A DNA stretch of 64,000 nucleotides from Streptomyces pluripotens (GCF_000802245.2 NZ_CP021080.1:3534001-3598000); one strand, 5' to 3'; positions 8,136 through 18,140 are shown, counted from the first letter of the stretch. Numbers and translations: made by a program. Notes: generated by a model from the letters alone, not told the origin.

Positions 8136-9059
8136 TCAGGGGCGAGCGAAGGACTGCTGCAGGAGCACCTTGCCGGTCGAGCCGGGCTGCTGGCGGACGC
8201 AGGTCGCATCGACCACGTAGGCCGTGACCCGGGCGCTGTCCTTGGTGTCGGGCACCACGACCAGATAGGCGGCCTTCCCGTTGTAGGTCCCCGTCTTGGC
8301 ACCCAAGACGGTGTCACTTCGATGGACGGCCTGCCGAACACAGTCGGGAACGGCGGCGGTCTGGATCAGAGTGTTCGCCTTCTCGGTCGGACCTGGATCG
8401 CTCTGCTCCGACTGGACACCCATGTGCGATCGCCCGCTGTCCGTTCCTCGCTGGGGGCTCTTCTGGGTGGTGAGTAGCCCCTCCACCTGGCTCTGAAGGC
8501 TGTCTCCGGAGAAAGGACCGACCGAGGAGCTTGGCTGTTCATGGGCGGTGGTGCGGGAGGACTGGCCAGCAAGTGACTGCAGTATCACTGAGCCTGTCCC
8601 GAGGACGGCTACCGTGAGGATGGCCCCGAGAATGACACGCCGTCGGCGCCGGCCTCGCTCGCGGCCCTTGCGTCCCGGCCCCGTCGCCACTTGCGTCCGT
8701 CCGGCTGGGCGGACGGACGGTGCCGCTGTTTCACGTGAAACATGCCGCTTGTCGTCTTCATGGCGTGATTCGGGCGAACCGGAGATCTGCATATCTGCCG
8801 CGGCAGCGTTGAGCAGTGCCTCCGCGGCGAGGGCAGCGTCGATGCGACCGGCCACATCGGCTGGCATGCGCTCCGCGCCCGGTACTGACCCCAGCAGCCC
8901 TCGGATCTCCTCCAGCGAGGCATGTACATCCGCACACAGCTCGCACGTGTCCAGGTGGCGCCGCACATCCGAGCTGCGTTCGGGAGGGAGGAGGCCTTCG
9001 GTGAGGTCAGAGATCTCCGCGACGTCCGGGTGCCCGGCCGTGTCTGTCAAGGAAGTCAC
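8136..9059 (-). CDS. rsmA: Anti-sigma factor partner of SigM
   Basis: 307 aa. The N-terminus carries a zinc anti-sigma motif (H35-x3-C39-x2-C42, in HLDTCELC); one hydrophobic segment near residues 141-162 (VILGAILTVAVLGTGSVIL) follows a run of arginines; the rest would lie outside the membrane. It overlaps sigM by 4 bases, the classic coupled sigma/anti-sigma arrangement. It should hold SigM inactive at the membrane until a signal arrives. The gene contains parS site 5 in its coding sequence (read as VSRET). The symbol follows the Mycobacterium neighbour of sigM; it is not the methyltransferase of the same name. Confidence 0.82.
   Translation of the reverse strand: MTSLTDTAGHPDVAEISDLTEGLLPPERSSDVRRHLDTCELCADVHASLEEIRGLLGSVPGAERMPADVAGRIDAALAAEALLNAAAADMQISGSPESRHEDDKRHVSRETAAPSVRPAGRTQVATGPGRKGRERGRRRRRVILGAILTVAVLGTGSVILQSLAGQSSRTTAHEQPSSSVGPFSGDSLQSQVEGLLTTQKSPQRGTDSGRSHMGVQSEQSDPGPTEKANTLIQTAAVPDCVRQAVHRSDTVLGAKTGTYNGKAAYLVVVPDTKDSARVTAYVVDATCVRQQPGSTGKVLLQQSFARP
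8728..8741. other. parS: parS site 5 (perfect), inside the anti-sigma gene
   Basis: A perfect 14-bp site in the codons for the cytoplasmic linker of the anti-sigma protein. Confidence 0.95.
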
Positions 9060-9781
9060 GCTCGCCCACCTCCGCCCTTCACTACGGCTGAATCGCTTGG
9101 TCCGGTGTCCTCGGAACTTCTGCTGGGAGGCCTCGTTGCCGGTGGGACGGATGTCCCGTGTACCTGGTTCCGTCCGGGGGCGGACTCTTTTCCGCCCCCG
9201 ACTCCATGGGGCCGTAGATGGGTGAGTAGGGGCAGAAGCCTGGCTCTGCCCCGGGAGCAGCGGCTCTTCACCGTTCCCGCTGGTGCATCCAGGATGCGAG
9301 CGGCTTCCGCGACCGGGTATCCCTGCATGTCCACCAGGATCAGTGCCGCACGCTGATCATGCGGAAGCGTGGCGAGCGCTTCGAGGAGCTGCCGGTGCAC
9401 ATCGTTCCGCTCGGCCGGCGCCGACGCAGACTCGTGCGGTTCAAGCAACTGCTCGAGTCGTTCGGTGTCGTCGACGGGCGCGGTCTTCCGTGAGGCCGTC
9501 TTACGGGCACGGTCCAGACAGGCGTTCACCGTGATCCGGTGCAGCCACGTCGTGACGGCTGATTGTCCACGGAAGGTGTGAGCCGCCCGATAAGCCGATA
9601 CCAGAGCGTCCTGCACCGCGTCGGCGGCTTCCTCACGGTCCCCCAGGGTCCGCAGCGCGACCGCCCAGAGCCGATCCCGATGCCGTCGCACGATCTCGCC
9701 GAAGGCATCGGGATGGCCTTCTACATGGCGGGCGAGTAGATCCTTGTCGCTCACCCCGTCGTATCCGGCGCCCTTCGCCAT
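9056..9781 (-). CDS. sigM: ECF-family RNA polymerase sigma factor SigM
   Basis: 241 aa with a strong ribosome site (GGAGGGGGC). Sigma region 2 spans about residues 14-85 (RRHRDRLWAVALRTLGDREEAADAVQDALVSAYR is split over its 2.1-2.2 parts) and region 4 about 130-185 (LEALATLPHDQRAAL, GTVKSRCSRGRARL). The last 50 residues are an unstructured extension. In Mycobacterium the same order (sigM, anti-sigma, trxB, trxC) is found, which supports the name. It sits downstream of murJ and the pseudokinase gene on the same strand, hinting at an envelope-stress link. Confidence 0.88.
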   Translation of the reverse strand: MAKGAGYDGVSDKDLLARHVEGHPDAFGEIVRRHRDRLWAVALRTLGDREEAADAVQDALVSAYRAAHTFRGQSAVTTWLHRITVNACLDRARKTASRKTAPVDDTERLEQLLEPHESASAPAERNDVHRQLLEALATLPHDQRAALILVDMQGYPVAEAARILDAPAGTVKSRCSRGRARLLPLLTHLRPHGVGGGKESAPGRNQVHGTSVPPATRPPSRSSEDTGPSDSAVVKGGGGRA

Positions 9782-9807
9782 CTGCCCCCTCCGCTCCGGG
9801 TGAGATG

Positions 9808-11529
9808 TCAGCCCGTGAACTTCACTTCGCTGATGGCCTGCTTGTATCCGGCCCCGGCGTACAGGGCGGCGTCATACCCTGACTTCGGCACCGCTGTCAG
9901 CCAGACCAATACGTACTGGGTCTTGACCGACTTGGTGACATTCACGGTAGCGGTGGTGCCCGTCGTCGTGACCTTGCCGATCTGATGCATTGAGCCCAGC
10001 GACGGCGGGGTCAGCGAATCGGCCGCGTACAGCTCGACGGTCGTGTGGTCGCCCGGGTACCGGAGATCGATGGTGGCAGTGCTGAGCTTCCTGGCTGAGC
10101 CGAGATCGTAGACGATGCCGACACCCGGCTTGAGCGGGGCGATCGAAGGGCCGTCGTTGAAGCTCTTGGTCCTCCAGTACGTGGATGCGTCACCGTCGTA
10201 GGTTTTCCGTACGTCGTTGGGGTGCTGGGGGTCCCCCTTGGCGACGAATTCCTGACTGTTCTGGATCTTTATCGGAGTCGGCTTCGGCTTCGCGGGATTC
10301 TTGTCGTTGGCGCCCGTCTGCTGACTCTTGTTGGTGTCCTCGGGCTTGCCTCCCTGATCCATCAACGCGTCCGCCAATTGCCAGCTGCCCAGGCCGAGGG
10401 CGGCGATGAGGAGCGCTGACACCGCCCACTTCAGGGCCTTTCCGGTGCGGCTCTGCAGCGGGGGCGGCGGGGCTGCGATCGGCTGGGCGGCGCCGGGGTG
10501 CGGTGCCGGGCGGCCGTAGGTGCCCTGCTGGTAGGTCGTGCGCTGGTATTCCGGCGGGGCCGTGAACGCCGGCTCGGGCGGGCGGATGCGCGGCATCTCG
10601 CCGATGGCCTCCACCAGTTCCTCCGGCGTGGTGCACGCAGCCTCATGGCGCGATGCGGTGGCCCCGTCGTTGGCGAGAGCGCGCATGGTCAGCTCGGACA
10701 GGCCGCGGTGGACTCCGGCACGCACCTGGTCCGGGGGGATGAGGCCGATGTGTTTGGGGAGGCCGGACAGGCCATAGGCGTCGTTCTCGTACGGCCAGCG
10801 TTGGGTCAGTGCCGCGTACAGCAGAGCGCCGATGGCCTCGGTGTCGGTGCGCTGCGGGGCGGCGCAGCCGATGCCGCGCAGCGCGGCGTTCACGGCGAGG
10901 CCGCGGATGCGCCACTGGCCGGTGGAGGTGCGCAGGACGGCGTTCGGGTTGAGTCGCAGATGGGCGAGGCCTTCGCGGTGCGCGGCGGCCATGGCGGAGG
11001 CGATGTGACTGACCATCTGGTAGGTTTCGTGCGGTTCCAGCGGGCCGGCCGTGAGAAGCGTGGTCAGCTCTGTGGCATCGGGCAGCCACTCGTGCACGAC
11101 GTAGACGAGGTCGTTCTCCTCGACCGCATCGAGGACCTGCACGAAGCGCGGATCGCCGAGCAGCGCGGAGGAGCGGGCGGCGGCCAGTACGGAACGAGCT
11201 CGTGCGTGGTCCGCGGGCAGTACATGGACGCCGACGGCACGCCGGAGTTTCTCGTCGACCGCACGCCAACTACTGAATCCGTCCAGACGGGTGACGCACT
11301 CCTCCAGCCGGTAGCGTCTGGCGAGCTTGTGACCGCTGTGCAGTTCGGGAGGCGAGGCCTGCTTTCCGGGACCTTCGATTGCGCCGCTCCCCTGCGTCTC
11401 ATCGCTGTCCGTGTCCCGCTCTGGGTTCTTGGCCACCCCGTCGGCCGTGGACTGGTCCGCCTTGGCGGTCAGCGGCTGCTCACCGCTGTTGTCTGCCACG
11501 TCGACGGCAGCTGTGCTTCGTTCCGCCAC
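9808..11529 (-). CDS. Pseudokinase with a C-terminal extracellular domain (MurJ-associated)
   Basis: 573 aa from a GTG at 11529 (GGGGAGG upstream); the frame continues to another GTG at 11589. Order: disordered N-terminus; kinase-like domain (starts YRLEECVTRLDG); proline-rich linker; one transmembrane segment near residues 363-388; extracellular domain resembling a carbohydrate-binding/discoidin fold. The catalytic loop reads HLRLNPNAV where active kinases have HRDLKPEN, and the DFG motif is absent (WRIRGLAVNAA), so phosphotransfer is unlikely. In Mycobacterium the same two domains are fused to the C-terminus of MurJ (MviN) and regulate it through FhaA; here they form a separate gene just after murJ. 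Confidence 0.82.
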   Translation of the reverse strand: MAERSTAAVDVADNSGEQPLTAKADQSTADGVAKNPERDTDSDETQGSGAIEGPGKQASPPELHSGHKLARRYRLEECVTRLDGFSSWRAVDEKLRRAVGVHVLPADHARARSVLAAARSSALLGDPRFVQVLDAVEENDLVYVVHEWLPDATELTTLLTAGPLEPHETYQMVSHIASAMAAAHREGLAHLRLNPNAVLRTSTGQWRIRGLAVNAALRGIGCAAPQRTDTEAIGALLYAALTQRWPYENDAYGLSGLPKHIGLIPPDQVRAGVHRGLSELTMRALANDGATASRHEAACTTPEELVEAIGEMPRIRPPEPAFTAPPEYQRTTYQQGTYGRPAPHPGAAQPIAAPPPPLQSRTGKALKWAVSALLIAALGLGSWQLADALMDQGGKPEDTNKSQQTGANDKNPAKPKPTPIKIQNSQEFVAKGDPQHPNDVRKTYDGDASTYWRTKSFNDGPSIAPLKPGVGIVYDLGSARKLSTATIDLRYPGDHTTVELYAADSLTPPSLGSMHQIGKVTTTGTTATVNVTKSVKTQYVLVWLTAVPKSGYDAALYAGAGYKQAISEVKFTG

Positions 11530-11647
11530 CGTCGTCCCTGCCTCCCCATCCGTTGCACGCTGTTCGACGCCGAAACCAATTGTGCCCACAGTCCGCCGCT
11601 ATGCACGACACACAGCAGCGGACGATGGTTGTGCGCTTACCCCCGCC

Positions 11648-14005
11648 TCAGCGTCCCAGTCGCCCGCGAACCATTCCCACGAGGGAGTTGAGTTCCTCGA
11701 TGCGCATACGGCGGGCGGCGATGTAGAAGACGCCGAGCAGCACGGCTCCGCCGGCTAGGAGCGCGGCGAAGGAGCCGATGGCGCCCTGGCCGAGGGTGTG
11801 CCCGATGCCGTAACAGGCCGCGCCGCTGAGCAGAACCGCCGGTACCGAGGCGATGCCCAGACGAGCGTAGGTCCGCAGCACCCTGGCTCCGTCCAGGTCG
11901 CCGCCCAACCGCTTGCGCAGCCGCTTCCAGGCGACGCCCACACCGATGGCGTAGGCGAGTCCGTAAGCGGTGGCCATACCGGCAACGGCCCACCGGGGTG
12001 GCAACAGGAAGTAGCAGAGTGCGGAGGCGCCTGCGTTGACCGCAGCCACGATGACGGTGTTGTAGAAGGGGGTGCGGGTGTCCTCGTAGGCGTAGAAGGC
12101 ACGCAGGACGACGTACTGCACGGAGTAGGGGATCAGGCCGAGGCCGAAGGCCATCAGCATGAAGCCCATGTTGGTGGCCGCGCTGGTGCCGGCGGAGCCG
12201 AAGATCAGCGTGCACATCGGGATGCCGAGGGCGAGGAAGCCGAAGGCAATGGGCACGATGGCGACCGCCGTGGTGCGCAGGCCCTGGGAGATGTCGTCGC
12301 GGACGGCACCGCCGTCGCCCTCGGCGGCCGAGCGCGAGATGCGCGGCAGCAGCGCCGCCATCAGGGACACCGTGATGATGGCCTGGGGCAGGCCCCAGAT
12401 CAGCTGGGCGTTCGCATAGGCGGCGAAACCGGTGCCCTTGATGCCGGAGTCCTTGCCGGCGGCGGTCGACAGCTGGGTCACGACCATGGCGCCGGCCTGG
12501 TTGGCGAGGACGAACAGGACCGTCCACTTGGCGAGCATCGCGGCCTTGCCCAGGCCGTGCCCCCTCCAGTCGAAGCGCAGCCGGATCCGGAAGCCCGTCT
12601 CCTTCAGGTAGGGGATCATCGCCAGCGCCTGGACGACCAGGCCGAGCAGTACACCGATACCGAGCAGCCGCTGACCCTCCGGCGGGATGCTGGTGACGGA
12701 CATGTGTGAGTGGGCGGCGGTGCCGTAGACCCAGATGAACATGCTGAGCGTCACGATGATGACGATGTTGTTCAGGACCGGAGTCCACATCATCGGGCCG
12801 AACTTCCCGCGGGCGTTGAGGATCTGGCCCATCACCACATGGATGCCCATGAAGAAGATCGAGGGCAGGAAGTAGCGGGTGAAAGTAACCGCCACCTCGT
12901 TCGCCGCCGGATTGTTGGCGATGGGGGTGGACAGCAGTCGCACCAGGAGGGGCGCCGCGAACATGGCGAGGCCGGTGAGCGCGGCCAGTGCCACCATGAC
13001 GAGGGTGAGGAGACGGTTGGCGAAGGCCTCCCCGCCGTCTTCGTCCTCCTTCATGGACCGCACCAGTTGCGGCACGAAGACGGAGTTGAGTCCGCCACCT
13101 ACGGTCAGGATGTAGATCATCGTCGGCAGCTGATAGGCCACCTGGAAGGAGTCGGCGAGGACGTAGAGGCCCAGGGACGCCGCGATCAGCGCGGAGCGGA
13201 CGAACCCGGTGAGGCGGGAGATCATCGTGCCCGCCGCCATGACGGCACTGGATTTGAGCAGGCCCGCAGCCTTGCCGGGCTTCTTCGCGGGCGCGGCAGG
13301 GGCCGCGGGATCGGCGGAGCCGGCCGGTCCGGCCGACTCCGCGGCACCGGTCGGGGCAGGCACCGGGTTACCGGCAGTAGAGGGAGCGGCCGGGTAGGCC
13401 GCCGCGGCATACGGGTTGCCCTGCTGCGGCCCCTGCCCGAACTGCGGCGGATACTGTTCCGCGCTTGCCTGTGTCGCCCCTCCTGGCCCGGTGCCCGGTG
13501 CAGCGGTCGGTCCCGGGACGGCCCTGGGCTCCATGGACACGGGCCCGCCGCTCTGCTGCTGGTCCTTGAAGAGGTGTGCGAACGCGTCCGGCTCGTGGTA
13601 CTCCTCGCCGGAGTGCGCCATCAGGTCGTCCACCCCCACGAACTGGGTCGTTCGCGGATCGTCGCCGTAGGGCAGGTACCGGTTCCCGCCCTCCGGCTCC
13701 GGTGCCGGAGTCTGTGCCCACACACGCGGGTCGGGAGCGTACGGCGACTGGGCCGGCTGCGCGTACAGCGGCTGCTGGTCGTGGCCGCCGAGGGGCGGCG
13801 GGTGCGCGGCGCGGTCGTAGAGCGCCTCGGCGACCGGGTCCTGGGCCGCCAGGTCGTGCGCCCGGTAGGGATCCTGTTCGTAGGCGTCCTGGAGGTACAT
13901 GTCCCCCGCGTGCTGCGGCGGCACCTGGCCGGGCTCGGGCGGCGTCTCGGGGTAGCCCGAGCCGGCCGCGCCCTGGCCGCGATCACCGTCGTACGGCGCG
14001 TTCAT
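11648..14005 (-). CDS. murJ: Lipid II flippase MurJ (MviN)
   Basis: 785 aa. The first ~245 residues are Pro/Gly/Gln/Tyr-rich and look disordered; from about residue 250 the MVF core with about 14 membrane helices runs to the end (AAGTMISRLTGFVRSALIA is the typical first helix). MurJ moves lipid II across the membrane for peptidoglycan synthesis. Bacterial MurJ proteins are normally about 510-550 residues, so the extra length is the N-terminal tail. It lies between the DUF6049-type gene (45 bases upstream) and the pseudokinase gene. Confidence 0.93.
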   Translation of the reverse strand: MNAPYDGDRGQGAAGSGYPETPPEPGQVPPQHAGDMYLQDAYEQDPYRAHDLAAQDPVAEALYDRAAHPPPLGGHDQQPLYAQPAQSPYAPDPRVWAQTPAPEPEGGNRYLPYGDDPRTTQFVGVDDLMAHSGEEYHEPDAFAHLFKDQQQSGGPVSMEPRAVPGPTAAPGTGPGGATQASAEQYPPQFGQGPQQGNPYAAAAYPAAPSTAGNPVPAPTGAAESAGPAGSADPAAPAAPAKKPGKAAGLLKSSAVMAAGTMISRLTGFVRSALIAASLGLYVLADSFQVAYQLPTMIYILTVGGGLNSVFVPQLVRSMKEDEDGGEAFANRLLTLVMVALAALTGLAMFAAPLLVRLLSTPIANNPAANEVAVTFTRYFLPSIFFMGIHVVMGQILNARGKFGPMMWTPVLNNIVIIVTLSMFIWVYGTAAHSHMSVTSIPPEGQRLLGIGVLLGLVVQALAMIPYLKETGFRIRLRFDWRGHGLGKAAMLAKWTVLFVLANQAGAMVVTQLSTAAGKDSGIKGTGFAAYANAQLIWGLPQAIITVSLMAALLPRISRSAAEGDGGAVRDDISQGLRTTAVAIVPIAFGFLALGIPMCTLIFGSAGTSAATNMGFMLMAFGLGLIPYSVQYVVLRAFYAYEDTRTPFYNTVIVAAVNAGASALCYFLLPPRWAVAGMATAYGLAYAIGVGVAWKRLRKRLGGDLDGARVLRTYARLGIASVPAVLLSGAACYGIGHTLGQGAIGSFAALLAGGAVLLGVFYIAARRMRIEELNSLVGMVRGRLGR

Positions 14006-14050
14006 GCTTACCCCACCTCATCGTCCCGGGCCCACCGGCCACGACATCGC

Positions 14051-16423
14051 TCAACGGTCCACTCTCTCACCCGATTCGGACGGGTCGGCGCTTTCCGGTG
14101 CGGTGTCCGGCGCAGGGTCACTCGGCTGCTCCGGGTCGTCTGCCTCGGAGGCAGAGCCGGACTTGCCGGTGAGACGGTCTGCGGAGCTGCCAGGGTTCCC
14201 GGGTTCCTCGGTGTCCTCCGTCATGGTGCCGGCGCCGCCCTCCTCGGCTTGGCGGGCGGCCGCCCGCTTGCGCTGGGTGTACATCCGGAAGCCGGCGAGG
14301 ACCAGCAGGAGTACGCCGCCGCCGATGACCAGCATGACCGTGGGTGTGACCTCGGTGACCTTCACATCGAAACTGACCGGGGAGCCGTACATCTGGCCGT
14401 CCTCCGTATACAGCTGTGCGATCACCGTGACGCGGCCATTGGCGTTGGCCGAGGTGGTGAACTTTACTGACTGGCTGTGCCCGCCAGCGACCTCCACAGG
14501 CTGTCCGTAATAGGCCTTGCCACCGATCTTCAGACGGGTCGGCATGGTCGATGTGAGACGGAGGACCAGGTGGCCGACGGGCTGGACGAGATTGTTCTGG
14601 ACGGTCACGGGGATGGTGGCGCTGCGGCCGGAGAGTTTGGTCTCCGACTTGTCGATCAGCTTCACCTGGTCGGCGAGGTCGTCGAGCCAAGCCTCCACAC
14701 CGTCCCGGTAGCCATCCGCCTTGTCGCTCCGCCCGCGCCACGATGTGGACATCTCACGGTTTATGGCCCGCCCGAACGGTGTGACCACGCGAGACGGGTC
14801 GGAGAGGATCACCTGGAAGTTGCCCAGCTTGTCCTGGGTGCGTGCGATCTGCTCGAAACCCGCCTTCGGTAGCTCTTGCCGGCCTAGCGAGGACGGATAG
14901 ACAGACCTCGACGGGATGCGCGTGGTGGCGTTGGGATCGGGCTTGTCCTTGGCCGCTGCCGTGAGGTCCTGGGGCTGGGACCAGGTGTTGCCCTGGAGCG
15001 CCCTGAGCGCGGCTGCCATGGCCTGTGCCTGGCTCGCGGTGGGCATGCGCTGCGGGGCCACTACGATGCTGCGCTGCTTGTCCGTCTGAGCGTTCAGTTC
15101 AAGGCTCTGGGCCAGGAACTGCTGAATGGCGAGCGTGGTCGAGTTCGCCCTCGTCAGGTCGCCCTCGAAGGCGGTGGACAGCTCGGCGTCGGAGACCACC
15201 GCCGTGGTGCCAGCGCCGACCGGGCGGGCCGCGGAAGGCGTATAGGGAAGCCTGGAGCTCTCCCGCAGGCTGTCGCTGCGGGCGATCACCCGGTCGGCCC
15301 CGGCCGAGGTGGCGACCTTCATGATCGATGGATCTACTGCGCCGTCGACAGGCCAGGCGAAGTCTGTGCTCGGTGTGACGTGGAGCACGGTCTTGACGGT
15401 GGTGGCGGCGACGTCAGTGGCGTCCTTGAGGTGGCTCAGCGAGCCGGTGACGTTGGTGCCGTTGTGGGCGAGAGAGGCCAGGTCCGGATCAGCAAAGGGC
15501 AACGCGACGACCTCCTTGCCGGTCACCGCCGCCTGCAGGTTCGCCAGCCACTGCTTGGCGATCGCCTGATGAGCACGGGAGCCGGCAGTGGTGCCACTTC
15601 CCTCGCCCTGGATCCGGTAGTTACCGGCCGCCATCGCATCCACCGAGGCCAGCAGGTCCGGATCGATCACCCAAGTGATGTCCAGGCTCTTACCCAGGTC
15701 CACCATCTCGGCCAGCCGTCCGCCGGGCGCGAGCTCCTTGGCGAGGTCGTCGTTGAGGAACACCGGTGTCTGCAGCTCACCGGCGCCCGTCTTGGCGGTC
15801 ATGTGGACAGTGGACAGCAGGGGCCACAGGAACGTTGTCTTCGTCCTGGTGTCCGCCTCGGACGGCTGCCACGGCAGAAAGGTCCGCCGGACGCCGAGTA
15901 GCTGCTGCCAGTGCTCTGCGGAGGTCTGACCGGACAGCGTGACGTCGAACTCGTAGACGCCGTCATTGCCGAGGTCGAGCTTGTCCACGGGGACGGAGAT
16001 ACTGAAGTGCTCAGCGACGCCCGGAGACAGCGTGGCGAACTTCTGCTCGTACTTGCCGCCGACCTCGGAGCCAGCAGCATACTGAAGATCGGTGGAGTGG
16101 CGGGCGGTGGCGCTGATGGCCGCGCGGGTGTTCAGCAGGGGTCCTACCCTCAGGCCTACGTGGGCACTGGTGACGGCACGCTTGCCATTGTTGGTCACCG
16201 TCCCGGAGACCGTGAGTGTGTCGCCGTCCGTGGGGACGCTGGGGCTGAACGAGTCCAGGGAGACGGATACGGTACCCGAGGAGACGGCCTGCGCCGGCGC
16301 TGCGAGGGGCAGCTGGAGCAGAGCGGCCAGCAGGGGTGCACCAGCGAGCAATGCGCCGGTGCGCCGCAGCCAGCGGCGGGCAAGTGAGGCACTGGTCCCC
16401 TGGAAGTCAGCCGCCTCGGCCAC
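14051..16423 (-). CDS. Secreted, membrane-anchored DUF6049-type protein
   Basis: 790 aa. An N-terminal signal peptide (RR followed by a hydrophobic stretch and APAQA, about residues 17-46) leads into a large extracytoplasmic part with Ig-like beta segments (TLTVSGTVTNNGKRAVTSAHVGL). A single C-terminal membrane helix (VMLVIGGGVLLLVLAGF, about residue 695) is followed by a basic and then acidic tail. Function unknown. The conserved position directly before murJ (Rv3909 in M. tuberculosis occupies the same place) suggests a cell-envelope role. It begins 275 bases from the divergent pcnA. Confidence 0.75.
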   Translation of the reverse strand: MAEAADFQGTSASLARRWLRRTGALLAGAPLLAALLQLPLAAPAQAVSSGTVSVSLDSFSPSVPTDGDTLTVSGTVTNNGKRAVTSAHVGLRVGPLLNTRAAISATARHSTDLQYAAGSEVGGKYEQKFATLSPGVAEHFSISVPVDKLDLGNDGVYEFDVTLSGQTSAEHWQQLLGVRRTFLPWQPSEADTRTKTTFLWPLLSTVHMTAKTGAGELQTPVFLNDDLAKELAPGGRLAEMVDLGKSLDITWVIDPDLLASVDAMAAGNYRIQGEGSGTTAGSRAHQAIAKQWLANLQAAVTGKEVVALPFADPDLASLAHNGTNVTGSLSHLKDATDVAATTVKTVLHVTPSTDFAWPVDGAVDPSIMKVATSAGADRVIARSDSLRESSRLPYTPSAARPVGAGTTAVVSDAELSTAFEGDLTRANSTTLAIQQFLAQSLELNAQTDKQRSIVVAPQRMPTASQAQAMAAALRALQGNTWSQPQDLTAAAKDKPDPNATTRIPSRSVYPSSLGRQELPKAGFEQIARTQDKLGNFQVILSDPSRVVTPFGRAINREMSTSWRGRSDKADGYRDGVEAWLDDLADQVKLIDKSETKLSGRSATIPVTVQNNLVQPVGHLVLRLTSTMPTRLKIGGKAYYGQPVEVAGGHSQSVKFTTSANANGRVTVIAQLYTEDGQMYGSPVSFDVKVTEVTPTVMLVIGGGVLLLVLAGFRMYTQRKRAAARQAEEGGAGTMTEDTEEPGNPGSSADRLTGKSGSASEADDPEQPSDPAPDTAPESADPSESGERVDR

Positions 16424-16697
16424 GCGCTCGCCCGTCCCTCGTCGTCAGTGGTCGTCGGAATGTGCGTCCACGCATGGTAACGATGCGCGCTGAGGGGAAG
16501 TGCCGTGGTCTCCTCCACAAGATCGAAGCACAGCGGTGATCTCGTCTATATCCAGCTATCGAGCGGAGAGTAGCCGAGTGCCACAAGGGCAGCGGTGGCC
16601 GCTGTACGCCGGGAACTGCCTGTGGCGCTTCAGCGAGGGGGACGGGGTTCCGGGCTGGAGCGCTCCACGGAGCCTGGGGCACGTACCCTCTTCTGTT

Positions 16698-18140
16698 GTG
16701 CCGAACCCCAACGAAGACACTCCCTCTGCCCTCAGCCAGGCGCAGCAGCGCGCGGTCACCGAGCTGCTGCGGGTGGCCCCCGTTGCCGACGATCTCGCTC
16801 GCCGATTCCAGGAGGCCGGGTTCTCACTCGCCCTGGTTGGCGGGTCGGTGCGTGACGCGCTGCTTGGCCGGCTCGGCAATGACCTGGACTTCACTACGGA
16901 CGCTCGTCCCGATGACGTGCTGAAGATTGTTCGGCCATGGGCGGACGCCGTCTGGGAAGTGGGAATCGCCTTCGGTACCGTCGGCGCACAGAAGGACGGT
17001 TACCAGATCGAGATCACCACCTACCGGTCGGAGGCGTACGACCGGACCTCCCGTAAGCCCGAGGTGGCCTACGGCGATTCCATCGAGGAGGACTTGGTAC
17101 GTCGAGACTTCACGGTCAATGCGATGGCCGTGGCGCTCCCAGAGAAGGAGTTCATCGATCCCCACGGGGGTCTGGAAGACCTCACGGCGTGTCTGCTGCG
17201 TACGCCGGGCACGCCTGAGGAGTCGTTCTCGGACGACCCTCTCCGGATGATGCGGGCCGCACGGTTCGCAGCCCAGCTGGATTTCGTCGTTGCTACCGAG
17301 GTCGTCGCCGCTATGACGGAGATGGCGGCGCGCATCGAGATCGTCTCGGCGGAGCGGGTCCGGGAAGAGCTGAACAAGTTGGTCCTCTCTGCACGCCCGC
17401 GTAAGGGACTGACTCTGCTCGTCGATACCGGGCTTGCCGACCACGTACTGCCGGAGTTGCCGGCGCTGCGTCTGGAGAGCGACGAGCACCACCGGCACAA
17501 GGATGTGTACGAGCACACGCTGATCGTCCTCGAACAAGCGATTGCTCTGGAGCAGGGGGGTCCCGACCTCGCCCTCCGGTTGGCAGCGCTGCTGCATGAC
17601 ATTGGCAAGCCGCGCACGCGCCGCTTCGAGAAGGACGGCCGGGTTTCCTTTCACCACCATGAGGTGGTCGGCGCCAAGATGACCAAGAAGCGCATGATCG
17701 CCCTGAAGTACTCCAACGAACTCGTGAAGGACGTCTCGCGGCTCGTTGAACTCCATCTGCGTTTCCATGGATACGGCACCGGTGAGTGGACGGACTCGGC
17801 TGTCCGCCGCTATGTCCGTGACGCGGGCCCGTTGCTGGATCGCCTGCATAAGTTGACGCGTTCTGACTGCACGACCCGGAACAAGCGCAAGGCGGCCGCA
17901 CTGTCCCGGGCCTACGACGGTCTGGAGGAGCGCATCGCCCAGCTCCAGGAACAGGAGGAGCTGGATGCGATCCGCCCTGACCTCGACGGCAACCAGATCA
18001 TGGAAATCCTTGGTGTCGGCCCCGGGCCGGTCGTCGGCAAGGCGTACAAGCACATGCTGGAGTTGCGTCTGGAGAACGGACCGATGGGGCACGACGTTGC
18101 GGTGGCGGCCCTGAAGGAATGGTGGGCCGGGCAGGTTTGA
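16698..18140 (+). CDS. pcnA: CCA tRNA nucleotidyltransferase / poly(A) polymerase family
   Basis: 480 aa from GTG 16698; the frame is open further up to 16500, but that part has no protein-like composition. The nucleotidyltransferase core has GGSVRDALLGR and the catalytic DLDFTTDA pair (about residues 52-72); RRDFTVNAMA is the next conserved block. A C-terminal HD domain (LLHDIGKPRTR, with HH further on) is present. Such enzymes add or repair the 3' CCA of tRNAs. The gene is named pcnA in actinobacteria by tradition. Upstream bases 16424-16697 hold no gene and should contain the divergent promoters. Confidence 0.92.
   Translation: MPNPNEDTPSALSQAQQRAVTELLRVAPVADDLARRFQEAGFSLALVGGSVRDALLGRLGNDLDFTTDARPDDVLKIVRPWADAVWEVGIAFGTVGAQKDGYQIEITTYRSEAYDRTSRKPEVAYGDSIEEDLVRRDFTVNAMAVALPEKEFIDPHGGLEDLTACLLRTPGTPEESFSDDPLRMMRAARFAAQLDFVVATEVVAAMTEMAARIEIVSAERVREELNKLVLSARPRKGLTLLVDTGLADHVLPELPALRLESDEHHRHKDVYEHTLIVLEQAIALEQGGPDLALRLAALLHDIGKPRTRRFEKDGRVSFHHHEVVGAKMTKKRMIALKYSNELVKDVSRLVELHLRFHGYGTGEWTDSAVRRYVRDAGPLLDRLHKLTRSDCTTRNKRKAAALSRAYDGLEERIAQLQEQEELDAIRPDLDGNQIMEILGVGPGPVVGKAYKHMLELRLENGPMGHDVAVAALKEWWAGQV

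Noticed and set aside
12710..14470. Long plus-strand frame opposite murJ
   Set aside because: A mirror of the GC-rich murJ codons; composition (His, Arg, Gly-rich) is typical of a shadow frame.
16500..16697. Upstream extension of pcnA
   Set aside because: The extra 66 residues are not protein-like and cross the divergent promoter region of the DUF6049-type gene.
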